NCBI GenBank assembly: GCA_001788395.1 | Contig: MGBT01000057.1 | Location: 1-37,542, forward strand | Direction of reading: 5' to 3' | Source: Candidatus Rokubacteria bacterium GWA2_70_23 | GTDB lineage: Bacteria; Methylomirabilota; Methylomirabilia; Rokubacteriales; CSP1-6 | Length of the DNA: 37,542 bases | Shown here: one piece after another, positions 1-7,810 of the stretch | How the letters are laid out: the number at the start of each line of letters is the position of its first letter | Position numbering within the stretch: position 1 is the stretch's first letter | Program-made: the position numbers and the translations under genes | Notes under the pieces: model-generated | Databases searched by the model: none | The model's input: the letters and a program-made list of their open reading frames with translations, nothing else | Told to the model about the DNA's origin: nothing

Positions 1-431
1 TGGCCTTCTCGGCGATCCACGACAACGAGGTGGTGGCCACCGTCTCCGGCGTGAACGTGCGTGGGCACCGCCTGATGGCCATGGCGCTGTCCTCCTACCT
101 GGCCGGCCTGGCCGGCGCGCTCAACAGCCACACGCTCACCCGGCACATCTCGCCCGGCATCTTCGGCATGGAGGACTCCATCTGGCCCCTGCTCTACACG
201 GTGGCAGGCGGGCTCCGGACCCCGGAGGGCCCGATCCTGGGGACCCTCGTCGTCCGCGTGTTCTGGGAGTGGGCCCTCCGGAGCCTGGGCGGCTTCGACA
301 GCCTCATCCTCATCGGTCTGGCGCTGGCGCTCATCGTGACCTTCTTCCCGCGCGGCCTCTACCACCTCGTCACCCGCTTCGCCGCGTGGCTCATCGGCCG
401 GGCCACGCGGCTGGCGCCGGGGGCCCGGTGA
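1..431 (+). CDS. livM: Branched-chain amino acid-type ABC transporter permease, LivM family (3' part only)
   Basis: The gene runs in from before the window; the reading frame is open from base 3 and stops at 429-431, leaving about 142 residues of the C-terminal half. The first visible residues, AFSAIHDNEVVATVSGVNV, match the cytoplasmic loop of LivM proteins (usually AxRENExAAxxxGVNV) that docks onto the ATPases. They are followed by hydrophobic segments and the GGLRTPEGPILG stretch equivalent to the usual GGxGtxxGPxxG. The last residues overlap the GTG start of the next ATPase gene by 4 bases (GTGA), so the two are probably translationally coupled. The substrate is unknown; family members carry amino acids, amides, urea or aromatic acids. 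The matching livH and binding protein must lie upstream. Confidence 0.88.
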   Translation, partial: AFSAIHDNEVVATVSGVNVRGHRLMAMALSSYLAGLAGALNSHTLTRHISPGIFGMEDSIWPLLYTVAGGLRTPEGPILGTLVVRVFWEWALRSLGGFDSLILIGLALALIVTFFPRGLYHLVTRFAAWLIGRATRLAPGAR

Positions 432-1180
432 GCCTGCTCGAGGGCCGCGGGATCACCAAGAGCTTCGGGGGCCTCGCGGCCCTGGCCGGCGTGGACTTCG
501 CGGTCCGGGAGGGCGAGATCGTGGGGCTCATCGGGCCCAACGGCGCCGGCAAGACGACGCTGATCAACGCCATCACGGGGGTCCACCGAGCCGACCGCGG
601 GACCCTCGCCTTCGACGGCCACGAGCTCACGCGGCTCCCCCCCGAACGCATCGCCCGGCTCGGGATCGCGCGGACGTTCCAGATCCCGCAGCCCTTTCAC
701 ACCCTCAGCGTGCTCCAGAACGTCATGGTCGGCGTGGTCTTCGGCAGGCGCGGCACACCGATGAAGGCGGCCGCGGCCGAGGCGCGCGCGGTCCTGGACT
801 TCGTGGGCCTCGGCGACAAGGCCAGCCTCGAGCCGCAGAGCCTCACCATCGTCGAGCTGCGGCGGCTCGAGCTGGCCCGGGCGATCGGCTCGGGCGCCCG
901 CCTGCTCCTGCTCGACGAGATCCACGCCGGGCTCACGCCCCGAGAGCTGGAGGACGCCATCGCCATGATCGGCAAGCTGCGGGAGCGCGGCATCACGATC
1001 CTGATGGTCGAGCACCTCATGCGGATCATCATGAGGGTGTGCGAGCGGATCATCGTGCTCGACTTCGGCAAGAATATCGCGGAGGGCGCGCCCGCGGAGA
1101 TCGCGCGGAACCCGGACGTGATCCGCGCCTACCTCGGCGGCCAGCCGGCGATCCAGGGAGCCAGCGATGCTGGAGGTTAG
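428..1180 (+). CDS. livG: ABC transporter ATP-binding protein, LivG family
   Basis: A 250-residue ATPase of the Liv-type importer. I chose GTG at 428 because it overlaps the livM stop and puts the conserved beta-strand (LLEGRGITKSFGGLAAL) at the N-terminus; a longer reading from 269 would overlap livM heavily. Walker A is GPNGAGKTT at about residues 36-44. The C-terminus EIARNPDVIRAYLGG is the standard LivG ending. Two core motifs are unusual: the ABC signature region reads SLTIVELRRLELARAI instead of an LxxGxQRRLEIARAL form, and Walker B continues DEIHAGL instead of DEPxAGL. The other LivG in this window (31210-31983) has the normal forms. The gene overlaps livF by 14 bases. Confidence 0.9.
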   Translation: MSLLEGRGITKSFGGLAALAGVDFAVREGEIVGLIGPNGAGKTTLINAITGVHRADRGTLAFDGHELTRLPPERIARLGIARTFQIPQPFHTLSVLQNVMVGVVFGRRGTPMKAAAAEARAVLDFVGLGDKASLEPQSLTIVELRRLELARAIGSGARLLLLDEIHAGLTPRELEDAIAMIGKLRERGITILMVEHLMRIIMRVCERIIVLDFGKNIAEGAPAEIARNPDVIRAYLGGQPAIQGASDAGG

Positions 1181-1907
1181 CGATCTCCGGGTCGCCTACG
1201 GGAAGATCCAGGTGGTCTGGGGGGTCTCCCTCGGGATCGCCGAGGGCGAGACCGTTGCCGTCATCGGGGCGAACGGCGCCGGCAAGACCACGCTGATGCG
1301 GACGTTTGCCGGCCTCCTCCGGCCGAGCACCGGCCGCATCCTGTTCCGCGGGCGGGAGATCGGCGGGATGCCGCCGCACGAGATCGCCCGGCATGGGCTC
1401 GCGCTGGTCCCCGAGGGGCGCGAGCTCTTCCCGCACATGTCCGTGTCGGAAAACCTCCTGCTCGGGGCCCGGCTCTGCCCGGGCCGCCAGCGCGCAACGG
1501 AGAACCTCGAGTGGGTGTACGAGCTGTTTCCCGTCCTTCGGGACCGCCGCCGGCAGAGCGCCTCGACCCTCAGCGGAGGCGAGCAGCAGATGCTGGCCAT
1601 TGCGCGCGCCCTCATGGCCAGCCCGTCGCTCTTGCTCCTGGACGAGCCGTCGACGGGGCTCTCCCCGCTCATCGTCGGCAGCATCTTCGACGTCATCGCG
1701 CGGCTCCGCGAGCGCGGGGGGACCACGCTGCTGGTCGAGCAGAACGTCCACCTGGCCCTGGCCGTCGCCCATCGCGCCTACGTGCTCGAGCGCGGACGAG
1801 TCACGCTGGAAGGGCCGGGCCGGGAGCTCATGGCGAACCCGCTGGTCCGCGAGGCCTACCTCGGCATCGCCGGCGGCGTCCCCCCCTCGGGCGCGGCTGG
1901 CAGGTGA
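1167..1907 (+). CDS. livF: ABC transporter ATP-binding protein, LivF family
   Basis: This is the second ATPase of the same Liv-type importer, 246 residues. It begins MLEVSDLRVAYGKIQVVWGVSL, typical of LivF, and has Walker A GANGAGKTT, the signature TLSGGEQQMLAIARAL, Walker B LLLLDEPSTGLSP and the H-loop segment LLVEQNVHLAL, all in canonical form. The ATG lies 14 bases inside the end of livG, so translation is coupled. With the preceding genes it closes the livM-livG-livF order. The C-terminus (LVREAYLGIAGG) is family-typical. The next gene starts 4 bases after the stop. Confidence 0.93.
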   Translation: MLEVSDLRVAYGKIQVVWGVSLGIAEGETVAVIGANGAGKTTLMRTFAGLLRPSTGRILFRGREIGGMPPHEIARHGLALVPEGRELFPHMSVSENLLLGARLCPGRQRATENLEWVYELFPVLRDRRRQSASTLSGGEQQMLAIARALMASPSLLLLDEPSTGLSPLIVGSIFDVIARLRERGGTTLLVEQNVHLALAVAHRAYVLERGRVTLEGPGRELMANPLVREAYLGIAGGVPPSGAAGR

Positions 1908-1911
1908 GCCC

Positions 1912-2391
1912 GTGAGAAGCCGCGACCCGTCGGCCGTCCCCGCGGTCCTCAGGGCGCGGCTCGAGAGTGAGCCCTGGGCGCATGCGCTCGGCGTCGAATA
2001 CGAGGAGATCGGCCCCGGCTACTGCCGGGTGGCGCTCACGCTGCAGCCGCACATGCTGAACTACCAGGGCTACCCTCACGGCGGGGTGATCTTCTCCCTG
2101 GCCGACGTGGCCTTCGGCGCCGCCTGCAACTCCCACGGCGAGACCGCGGTCGCGCTCACCATGACCATCACCTTCCTGGCGACGGTGGCGCCGGGCTTGC
2201 GCCTCATCGCCGAGGGTCAGGAGCGCAAGCAGGGGCGGCGCGCGGGGTTCTACGACATCCGGGTCCGCACCGCCGACGGCGCGCCCGTGGCATCCGTGAG
2301 CTGCCTCTCCCACCGGGTGACGAAACGACCGAAGAGCCCGTGGAGCACGCAGTCACCTTCCACTGGGCCGGGCGCTACCCGTACACCATGA
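1912..2391 (+). CDS. PaaI-type hotdog-fold acyl-CoA thioesterase
   Basis: A 159-residue protein starting at GTG 1912, four bases after the livF stop. The middle has the PaaI/YdiI hotdog signature: HMLNYQGYPHGGVIFSLADVAFGAACNS, where the HGG and the following acidic residue belong to the active-site helix, then ALTMTITFLATVAPG. Family members hydrolyse aryl- or acyl-CoA thioesters that would otherwise trap CoA, which fits the CoA-based catabolism around it. The family fold ends near CLSHRVTK; the last 20 or so residues (proline- and serine-rich) are not family-like and may be read-through into non-conserved DNA before the repeat block at 2433. The true 3' end of the original gene may therefore have been altered. 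Confidence 0.8.
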   Translation: MRSRDPSAVPAVLRARLESEPWAHALGVEYEEIGPGYCRVALTLQPHMLNYQGYPHGGVIFSLADVAFGAACNSHGETAVALTMTITFLATVAPGLRLIAEGQERKQGRRAGFYDIRVRTADGAPVASVSCLSHRVTKRPKSPWSTQSPSTGPGATRTP

Positions 2392-2432
2392 TGCTCTTCC
2401 GCTCGGAAGCCACCCCCCGGTAGCATGCACGC

Positions 2433-2570
2433 TCCGATGAGGCCCGGAGGGCCGAAGAGGCCGAACTGCCACCCGTGATCCTCCACGTTCAAGCGAGACA
2501 ATCCGATGAGGCCCGGAGGGCCGAAGAGGCCGAACTGCCACCCGTGATCCTCCACGTTCAAGCGAGACAA
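2433..2570 (+). repeat. R1 repeat: two perfect 69-bp tandem copies
   Basis: Two identical 69-base units lie head to tail (2433-2501 and 2502-2570), three bases before the start of the next gene. Each contains a GC hairpin, GGCCC-GGA-GGGCC (2441-2453 and 2510-2522), and ends in CCTCCACGTTCAAGCGAGAC. The same family recurs at 12215-12415 with about two-thirds identity. One hairpin pair differs between loci by a compensated double change (G-C here, C-G there). There is no T-tract, so this is not a standard terminator. No Shine-Dalgarno sequence is visible between the repeat and the GTG at 2574. Confidence 0.9.
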
Positions 2571-2573
2571 TAA

Positions 2574-4646
2574 GTGTCCCAGTACCGCATCGGGTTCGAC
2601 GTCGGCGGAACGTTCACGGACTTCGTGCTCCAGACGCCCACGGGCGATCTGCACACCGCCAAGCGGCTGACGACCTACCCCGATCCCTCGGAGGCCTGCC
2701 TCGCCGGCCTCGACGACGTGCTGGTCCGCGCGGGCTGCTCCTGGGCGCAACTCGGGCAGGCTGTCCACGGCACCACCATCGGGTCCAATCTGGTCATCGA
2801 GCGCAAGGGGCGCGACGTCGCGCTGATCACGACGCGGGGTTTCCGCGACGTGCTGATCATCGGGCGCTCCAAGCGGTACCAGGTCTACGACCTCCAGATC
2901 GAGAAGCCCAGGCCCCTCATCCCGCGCCGGCTGATCGCCGAGGTTCCAGAGCGCACGCTGGCGGACGGCGCGGTGCTCGAGGCGCTGGACGAGACCGAGG
3001 CCCGCCGGGTCATCCGCGCGCTGGTGGCGCGAGGAGTGAGGACGGTCGCGATATGCCTGCTCCACGCCTACGTCAACCCCGCCCACGAGCGACGACTCGC
3101 CGAGCTCGTCGCCGAGGAGGCGCCGGGGATCGCCGTGAGCCTCTCCCACGAGGTGTCGCCGACCTTCAGGGAGTACGAGCGCACCAGCACGACGGTGGTC
3201 AACGCCTACATCATGGGCGCCATCCGGGACTACCTGGCGAGCCTGCGCGGGGAGATGGGACGGCGCGGATACGAGGGGCGGCTGTTCATCATGCAGTCCT
3301 CGGGGGGCATCGCCACGGCCGAGGCCATGGAGCGCTACCCGGTGCGGATGATCGAGTCGGGGCCGGCGGCCGGCACGCTCATGGCGGCCGCCTACGGCGA
3401 GCTTGCGGGCCGGCGGGACCTGATCGCCTTCGACATGGGCGGAACGACGGCCAAGCTCGCGCTCATCCATGGCGGCCGCCCGCTGGTGACCTCGCTCTTC
3501 GAGCTCCACCGCGTGGGCGGGGCGGCCGGGAGCGGATTGCCCATGAACATCCAGGCCCTCGACCTGGTGGAGATCGGGGCAGGTGGAGGATCCATCGCCA
3601 CGGCGCGGCTCGGCGTGGTCGCGGTGGGGCCGGAGAGCGCGTCGTCCACGCCCGGCCCGGCCTGCTACGCGCGAGGAGGGCTCCTGCCCACGGTCACGGA
3701 TGCCAATCTCGTCCTGGGCTACCTCAGCCCCGACCGCTTCGCCGGCGGGACGATGACGCTGGACGTGGCGAACGCCCGGCGTGCCATCGAGGAGCGTGTC
3801 GCCCGGCCCCTCGGCCTCACCCTCTCCGAGGCGGCGTGGGGGATCCATCTGGTGGTCAACAGCAACATGGAGCTTGCGACGCGCGTGGTGTCCATCGAGC
3901 GGGGCCATGACCCACGCGACCTCACGCTGGTCGCCTTTGGCGGCTCGGGGCCGGTCCACGGCTGCCGGCTCGCCCAGGCCCTCCGGATCCCGCGGGCCAT
4001 CCTGCCGGCGGCCGCGGGCGTGACGGCGGCGCTGGGGCTCTTGTCGGCCGAGGTCAAGTTCGACGTGGCCCGGAGCTACGTGCGGCGGCTCGACGCCGTG
4101 GATCTCCGCCACCTCAACACCATCTACGGCGACATGGAGGCTCAGGCGCTCCAGGTGGTCCGCGAGTCCGCGGTGGAAGGGGAGATGGCGATACAGCGGA
4201 CCGCCGACCTGCGCTACGTGGGGCAGGGGTACGAGCTCAACGTGCCGGTGCCGCCGGGGACGCTGGACGAGCGTGAGCTCGGGCGGGTTCGGGAGGCCTT
4301 CGACGAGGCCTACCAGGTGCGCTACGGCGTGGCGGCCCCTCGCGAGCCGGTCGAGGCGGTGACCTGGAAGCTGACCGCCCTCGGCGCCGGACCCCGGCTC
4401 ACGCTGGCGCCCGCGCCGCGCATGGGGCGCGCGGACGTGGCGCTCGCCGGCCGGCGCCAGGCCTATTTCCCCGAGAAGGCCGGCTACGTCGACACGCCGG
4501 TGTACGACCGCTACCGCCTCCCGGCTGGCGCCCAGATCGCGGGGCCGGCCATCGTGGAGGAGCGGGAGTCCACCACGGTGCTTCCGCCGGGCTGCGGAGC
4601 GCGGGTGGACGACTGGGGCAGCCTCATCGTGGAGGTGGGCTCGTGA
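2574..4646 (+). CDS. hyuA: Hydantoinase/oxoprolinase-family protein, HyuA-type subunit (copy 1)
   Basis: A 690-residue subunit of the HyuA family, whose members perform ATP-dependent hydrolysis of cyclic amides or ATP-dependent carboxylation of ketones (N-methylhydantoinase, 5-oxoprolinase, acetone and acetophenone carboxylases). The N-terminus RIGFDVGGTFTDFVL is the phosphate-binding loop of the ASKHA-like fold. A second nucleotide-binding stretch, FDMGGTTAKLAL, starts near residue 286, followed by IGAGGGSIA and the C-terminal domain (about 505-690). The GTG start at 2574 is set by the conserved N-terminus, although no ribosome site is visible: a repeat block ends three bases upstream. The stop overlaps the start of the HyuB-type partner by 4 bases. 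The substrate cannot be decided from sequence. Confidence 0.92.
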   Translation: MSQYRIGFDVGGTFTDFVLQTPTGDLHTAKRLTTYPDPSEACLAGLDDVLVRAGCSWAQLGQAVHGTTIGSNLVIERKGRDVALITTRGFRDVLIIGRSKRYQVYDLQIEKPRPLIPRRLIAEVPERTLADGAVLEALDETEARRVIRALVARGVRTVAICLLHAYVNPAHERRLAELVAEEAPGIAVSLSHEVSPTFREYERTSTTVVNAYIMGAIRDYLASLRGEMGRRGYEGRLFIMQSSGGIATAEAMERYPVRMIESGPAAGTLMAAAYGELAGRRDLIAFDMGGTTAKLALIHGGRPLVTSLFELHRVGGAAGSGLPMNIQALDLVEIGAGGGSIATARLGVVAVGPESASSTPGPACYARGGLLPTVTDANLVLGYLSPDRFAGGTMTLDVANARRAIEERVARPLGLTLSEAAWGIHLVVNSNMELATRVVSIERGHDPRDLTLVAFGGSGPVHGCRLAQALRIPRAILPAAAGVTAALGLLSAEVKFDVARSYVRRLDAVDLRHLNTIYGDMEAQALQVVRESAVEGEMAIQRTADLRYVGQGYELNVPVPPGTLDERELGRVREAFDEAYQVRYGVAAPREPVEAVTWKLTALGAGPRLTLAPAPRMGRADVALAGRRQAYFPEKAGYVDTPVYDRYRLPAGAQIAGPAIVEERESTTVLPPGCGARVDDWGSLIVEVGS

Positions 4647-6361
4647 CGGTGGCCGTGAACCCGCTGACGCTGTCGGTGATCTGGGGAGCGCTCCAGTCCA
4701 TCGCCGTCGAGATCGGCACCACGGTCCACAAGACCGCCTACTCCGAGCAGGCGCGCGAGGGGCAGGACTTCTCGGTCGCGGTCTTCGATCCCCGGGGACG
4801 GATGGTGGCCCAGGGCCCGTACAGCCCGGGCCACATGGGCGCCATGTCCTTTGCCGTGAAGAACGCGCTCGCCGTTCACCCGGTCGAGACGCTCAGGCCG
4901 GGGGATGCCATCCTGCTCAACGACCCGCTCCTGGGCTCGGGCCACTTCCCCGACTTCTTCATCACGCAGCCGGCCTTCCTGGACGGGCGGCTCATCGGCT
5001 TCGTGGTCAACATCCTCCACCACACGGACGTCGGAGGTCAGCGGCCGGGTAGCCAGGGGGTGGTGGGAATCTTCGACTACTACCAGGAGGGCTTGCGGAT
5101 CACGCCCACCAAGGTCTGGAGCGAGTACCGCGAGAACGAGGCCGTGGTGGGCATCATCGCCGCCAACACGCGAACCCCCGAAAAGGTGCTGGGCGATCTC
5201 CGCGCTCAGCGGAGCGCGCTCCGCGTGGGCGAGCAGCGCCTCGTGGAGCTGGCCGAGCGCTACGGGTCCGATACGCTCTTCGCGGCCATGGAGGAGATTC
5301 TGAGGCGAACCGAGTCAAGCATGCGATCGGCCATCCAGAACATCCCGGATGGTGTCTACGCGTTCGAGGACTTCATGGACGATTGCGGGCCGGGCACGCC
5401 GCCGCTCCGCGTGGCGGTGACGGTGTCGGTCCGCGGGGACGAGCTCCAGGTGGACTACGCGGGCTCGGCACCCCAGACGGCCTCGGGGCTCAACTCCTAT
5501 ATCAACTACACCCGCTCCTACTCCTACGCGGCGATCAAGTGCCTCACAGACCCGCTGGGCCCCATGAACGAGGGGGCGCTGCGTCCGATCCGGGTCGAGG
5601 CGCCGCTCGGCTCATTCCTGAATCCCCGCCCACCCGCGGGCGGAGGGCCTCGGGCCGTCATCTGCTACCGGATCTTCGAGGCGGTGATCGGGGCCCTGGC
5701 CCCTGCGCTGCCCGACCGGGTCGCCGCGGCCTCCTCCCACATGGCCAACCCCACCTTCGGCGGCTACGACCCCGCGCGGAAGCGGCGCTTCGTGGCCTAC
5801 GAGCTGGTTCTGGGGGGCACGGGCGCCAGGGCCACCAGGGACGGGGTCGAGGCCATGTGCGCGGCCTTCAACGCCTCCAACATCCCCGTGGAGGCGCAGG
5901 AGCAGAACCATCCGATCATCGTCGAGCGCTTCGAGCTGATCCCCGACTCGGCGGGTCCGGGCAGGTTCCGAGGCGGCTGTGGGATCCGGCGGGACATGAA
6001 GTTCCTGGCCGAGGACGGCAAGCTCACCAACCTCTCCGAACGGCAGCGCTTCGCCCCGTGGGGGCTCTTCGGGGGAAAGAGCGGACGCCTCGCCCGGACC
6101 GTGGTCAATCCCGGTGCCGGCGAGCGCGTGGTGCACGGGAAGACCTCCGAGGACTTCGACTGCGGTGACGTGATCTCGTTCCAGCTCTCGGGCTCCGGCG
6201 GGTACGGCAATCCCCTCGAGCGCGACCCGGCGCGCGTGCTGGACGACGTGCTGGACGGCTACGTGAGTCTCGAGCAGGCGCGGACCGGGTACGGCGTCGT
6301 GATCGATCCGGCGACCATGACGGTGGACACGAAGGCGACGGAGGGACTGAGACATGGCTAA
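4643..6361 (+). CDS. hyuB: Hydantoinase/oxoprolinase-family protein, HyuB-type subunit (copy 1)
   Basis: The 572-residue partner of the preceding HyuA-type protein, coupled by a GTGA overlap. Family landmarks are the N-terminal WGALQSIAVEIGTTVHKTAYSEQAREGQDFSVAVFD, GDAILLNDPLLGSGHFPDFF, the metal-region HHTDVGGQRPGS, and near the C-terminus DSAGPGRFRGGCGIRRD and QLSGSGGYGNPLERDP. HyuB subunits act with HyuA as a heteromer in the cytoplasm. Typical lengths are about 550-590 residues, so this copy looks intact. It is clearly diverged from the second HyuB in this window (26477-28228), which suggests different substrates rather than a recent duplication. The final codons overlap the next reading frame, a degraded binding protein. 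Confidence 0.92.
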   Translation: MTVAVNPLTLSVIWGALQSIAVEIGTTVHKTAYSEQAREGQDFSVAVFDPRGRMVAQGPYSPGHMGAMSFAVKNALAVHPVETLRPGDAILLNDPLLGSGHFPDFFITQPAFLDGRLIGFVVNILHHTDVGGQRPGSQGVVGIFDYYQEGLRITPTKVWSEYRENEAVVGIIAANTRTPEKVLGDLRAQRSALRVGEQRLVELAERYGSDTLFAAMEEILRRTESSMRSAIQNIPDGVYAFEDFMDDCGPGTPPLRVAVTVSVRGDELQVDYAGSAPQTASGLNSYINYTRSYSYAAIKCLTDPLGPMNEGALRPIRVEAPLGSFLNPRPPAGGGPRAVICYRIFEAVIGALAPALPDRVAAASSHMANPTFGGYDPARKRRFVAYELVLGGTGARATRDGVEAMCAAFNASNIPVEAQEQNHPIIVERFELIPDSAGPGRFRGGCGIRRDMKFLAEDGKLTNLSERQRFAPWGLFGGKSGRLARTVVNPGAGERVVHGKTSEDFDCGDVISFQLSGSGGYGNPLERDPARVLDDVLDGYVSLEQARTGYGVVIDPATMTVDTKATEGLRHG

Positions 6362-6593
6362 TCCCTGGCGGAGCGGGCTCCTGGTGGCGGTGGTGGCGCT
6401 CTTCCTGGGGCTCGCGGGGCCGGCCCCGGCCGCGGAGGACAGGCCGCGCCGGGGTGGCGAGCTGCTCTTCATCATGCCGGCGGCCGACCCGCCGTCCTAC
6501 GACGCCCACCGGGAGGACACCTTCGCGGTGATCCAGCCGGCGGCCCCTCACCACCTCAACCACCAGCTGGACACCGTCTGGCTGGCCGAGTAG
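6354..6593 (+). pseudogene. Internally deleted family-5 (peptide/nickel-type) solute-binding protein
   Basis: This 79-codon frame starts with a signal peptide (LLVAVVALFLGLAGPAPAAE). It continues into RRGGELLFIMPAADPPSYDAHREDTFAVIQPAAPH, the very N-terminus of family-5 (DppA/OppA-like) periplasmic binding proteins, which are normally about 500-550 residues. It then jumps to HLNHQLDTVWLAE and stops. That last stretch resembles the extreme C-terminus of such proteins, so the simplest reading is an in-frame deletion of about 85 percent of the gene between the two ends. Nothing left could fold as a binding protein. It sits between hyuB and a MaoC gene, where a transporter component would fit. No permeases of that type are visible nearby. 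Confidence 0.72.
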
Positions 6594-6605
6594 GAGGCCT
6601 GCTCC

Positions 6606-7064
6606 ATGGCGTACCAGCCACGCGGCCGGCACTTCGAGGACTTCAAGGTCGGCGAGGTCATCGAGACCTCGGCCCGCACCATCAACCCCGCCGATGTCAC
6701 CCTCTTCGCGGGGCTCTCCGGGGACTACAACCCGCTCCACACCGACGAGGAGACGGCGAAGCAGACGCCGTTCGGCTCCCGCATCGCCCACGGCATGCTG
6801 ACGGTGTCCATCTCCACGGGACAGCAGAACCTGACGGGCGTCTTCGAGGGCACGACGCTGGCGCTGCTCGGGATGGACAGGCTGCGCTTCACCGCCGCGG
6901 TGAAGTTCGGCGACACGATCCACACCGAGATGACGGTGCGCGAGGTGAAGGAGTCGTCCAGGCCCGACCGGGGCACGGTGTTGTTGGACGTGGCCGTCAA
7001 GAACCAGCGCGGCGACACCGTCGCCACCTGGGACCAGGCCGTCCTGATACGGAGGAGAGGCTAA
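6606..7064 (+). CDS. MaoC-family (R)-specific enoyl-CoA hydratase
   Basis: A 152-residue hotdog-fold dehydratase. The hydratase motif LSGDYNPLHTDEETAKQTPFGSRIAHGML contains the catalytic Asp40 and His45 of the PhaJ/MaoC type and the conserved AHG turn. It probably hydrates a trans-2-enoyl-CoA to the (R)-3-hydroxyacyl-CoA in the cytoplasm. A good ribosome site, AGGAGG (6592-6597), lies 8 bases before the ATG. The stop overlaps the ATG of the downstream SDR by one base (TAATG). With the SDR, the thiolase and the 3-hydroxyacyl-CoA dehydrogenase it makes a beta-oxidation-like set. Heteromeric MaoC/DUF35 complexes are known in steroid side-chain degradation, and a DUF35 gene lies at 16248. Confidence 0.9.
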   Translation: MAYQPRGRHFEDFKVGEVIETSARTINPADVTLFAGLSGDYNPLHTDEETAKQTPFGSRIAHGMLTVSISTGQQNLTGVFEGTTLALLGMDRLRFTAAVKFGDTIHTEMTVREVKESSRPDRGTVLLDVAVKNQRGDTVATWDQAVLIRRRG

Positions 7065-7798
7065 TGCGCTTCAACGGGAAGGTCGTGCTGGTCACGGGAG
7101 CGGGCGGTGGCATCGGCGAGGCGACGGCACGGCGGTTCGCGCTGGAGGGCGCCCGCGTCGCGGTCAACGACGCCAACGCGGCCGGGGCGGAGCGCGTGGC
7201 GAAGGAGATCGGCGGCGCGGCCATGGCGGTGCCCGGGGACGTCACGAAGAGGGCCGAGGTCGAGGCCATCGTGAAGCGCGTCACGGCGGCCTGGGGACGG
7301 GTGGACGTGCTGATTGCCAATGCCGGGATCAATCGCGACGCCATGGCCGCCAAGATGACCGAGGAGCAGTGGGACCAGGTGCTGAACGTGAACCTGAAGG
7401 GCACCTTCCTCCCGGCGCAGGCCGTCCTGCCGGGGATGCGGGAGCGCGGGTGGGGGCGCGTCATCACGACCTCCTCCATCGGCTCGCTGGGCAATATCGG
7501 CCAGGCCAACTACGCCGCGTCCAAGGCGGGGGTGATCGGGCTCACCAAGACGCTGGCGCTCGAGTACGCGAAGTACGGCGTCACGGTGAACTGCATCGCG
7601 CCCGGCGCCACCATGACGAGCATGCTGGCGGGGGTGCCCGACAAGATCAAGGAACAGATCATCGCCAAGATCCCGGTGGGGCGCATCGCCGACCCCTCGG
7701 AGATCGCGGCGGTGCACTGTTTCCTGGCCTCCGACGAGGCGGCCTTCATCACGGGGCAGGTGCTCTTCGTCGACGGCGGCATGACCGTCGGCATCTAG
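7064..7798 (+). CDS. Short-chain dehydrogenase/reductase, FabG/PhaB-like
   Basis: A 244-residue classical SDR. It has the nucleotide-binding TGAGGGIG at 11-18, NAG near 86-88, and the catalytic set Ser137, Tyr150, Lys154 in the SSIGSLGNIGQANYAASKAG context that is close to FabG. The end FITGQVLFVDGGMTVGI is the usual SDR C-terminus. The likely reaction is NAD(P)-dependent oxidation or reduction of a 3-hydroxy/3-oxoacyl-CoA. The MaoC hydratase in front would give the (R)-isomer that FabG/PhaB-type enzymes use, so the two may work as a pair. An AGGAGG directly after its stop serves the thiolase gene. Substrate specificity is inferred. Confidence 0.92.
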   Translation: MRFNGKVVLVTGAGGGIGEATARRFALEGARVAVNDANAAGAERVAKEIGGAAMAVPGDVTKRAEVEAIVKRVTAAWGRVDVLIANAGINRDAMAAKMTEEQWDQVLNVNLKGTFLPAQAVLPGMRERGWGRVITTSSIGSLGNIGQANYAASKAGVIGLTKTLALEYAKYGVTVNCIAPGATMTSMLAGVPDKIKEQIIAKIPVGRIADPSEIAAVHCFLASDEAAFITGQVLFVDGGMTVGI

Positions 7799-7810
7799 GA
7801 GGACACTCCT

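Noticed and set aside
269-427. Extended N-terminus for the first LivG
   Set aside because: It would overlap livM by more than 150 bases and add Arg/Pro/His-rich sequence unlike the family; GTG 428 fits the 4-base overlap pattern.
2340-2423. A second frame at the thioesterase 3' end reading FHWAGRYPYTMMLFRSEATPR then stop
   Set aside because: It looks protein-like and could be the end of another deleted gene, but it is only 27 codons and I cannot tie it to a family.
2250-4112. A 620-codon minus-strand frame
   Set aside because: It is antisense to HyuA, which has clear motifs along its whole length, and shows only low-complexity Arg/Gly/His-rich sequence.
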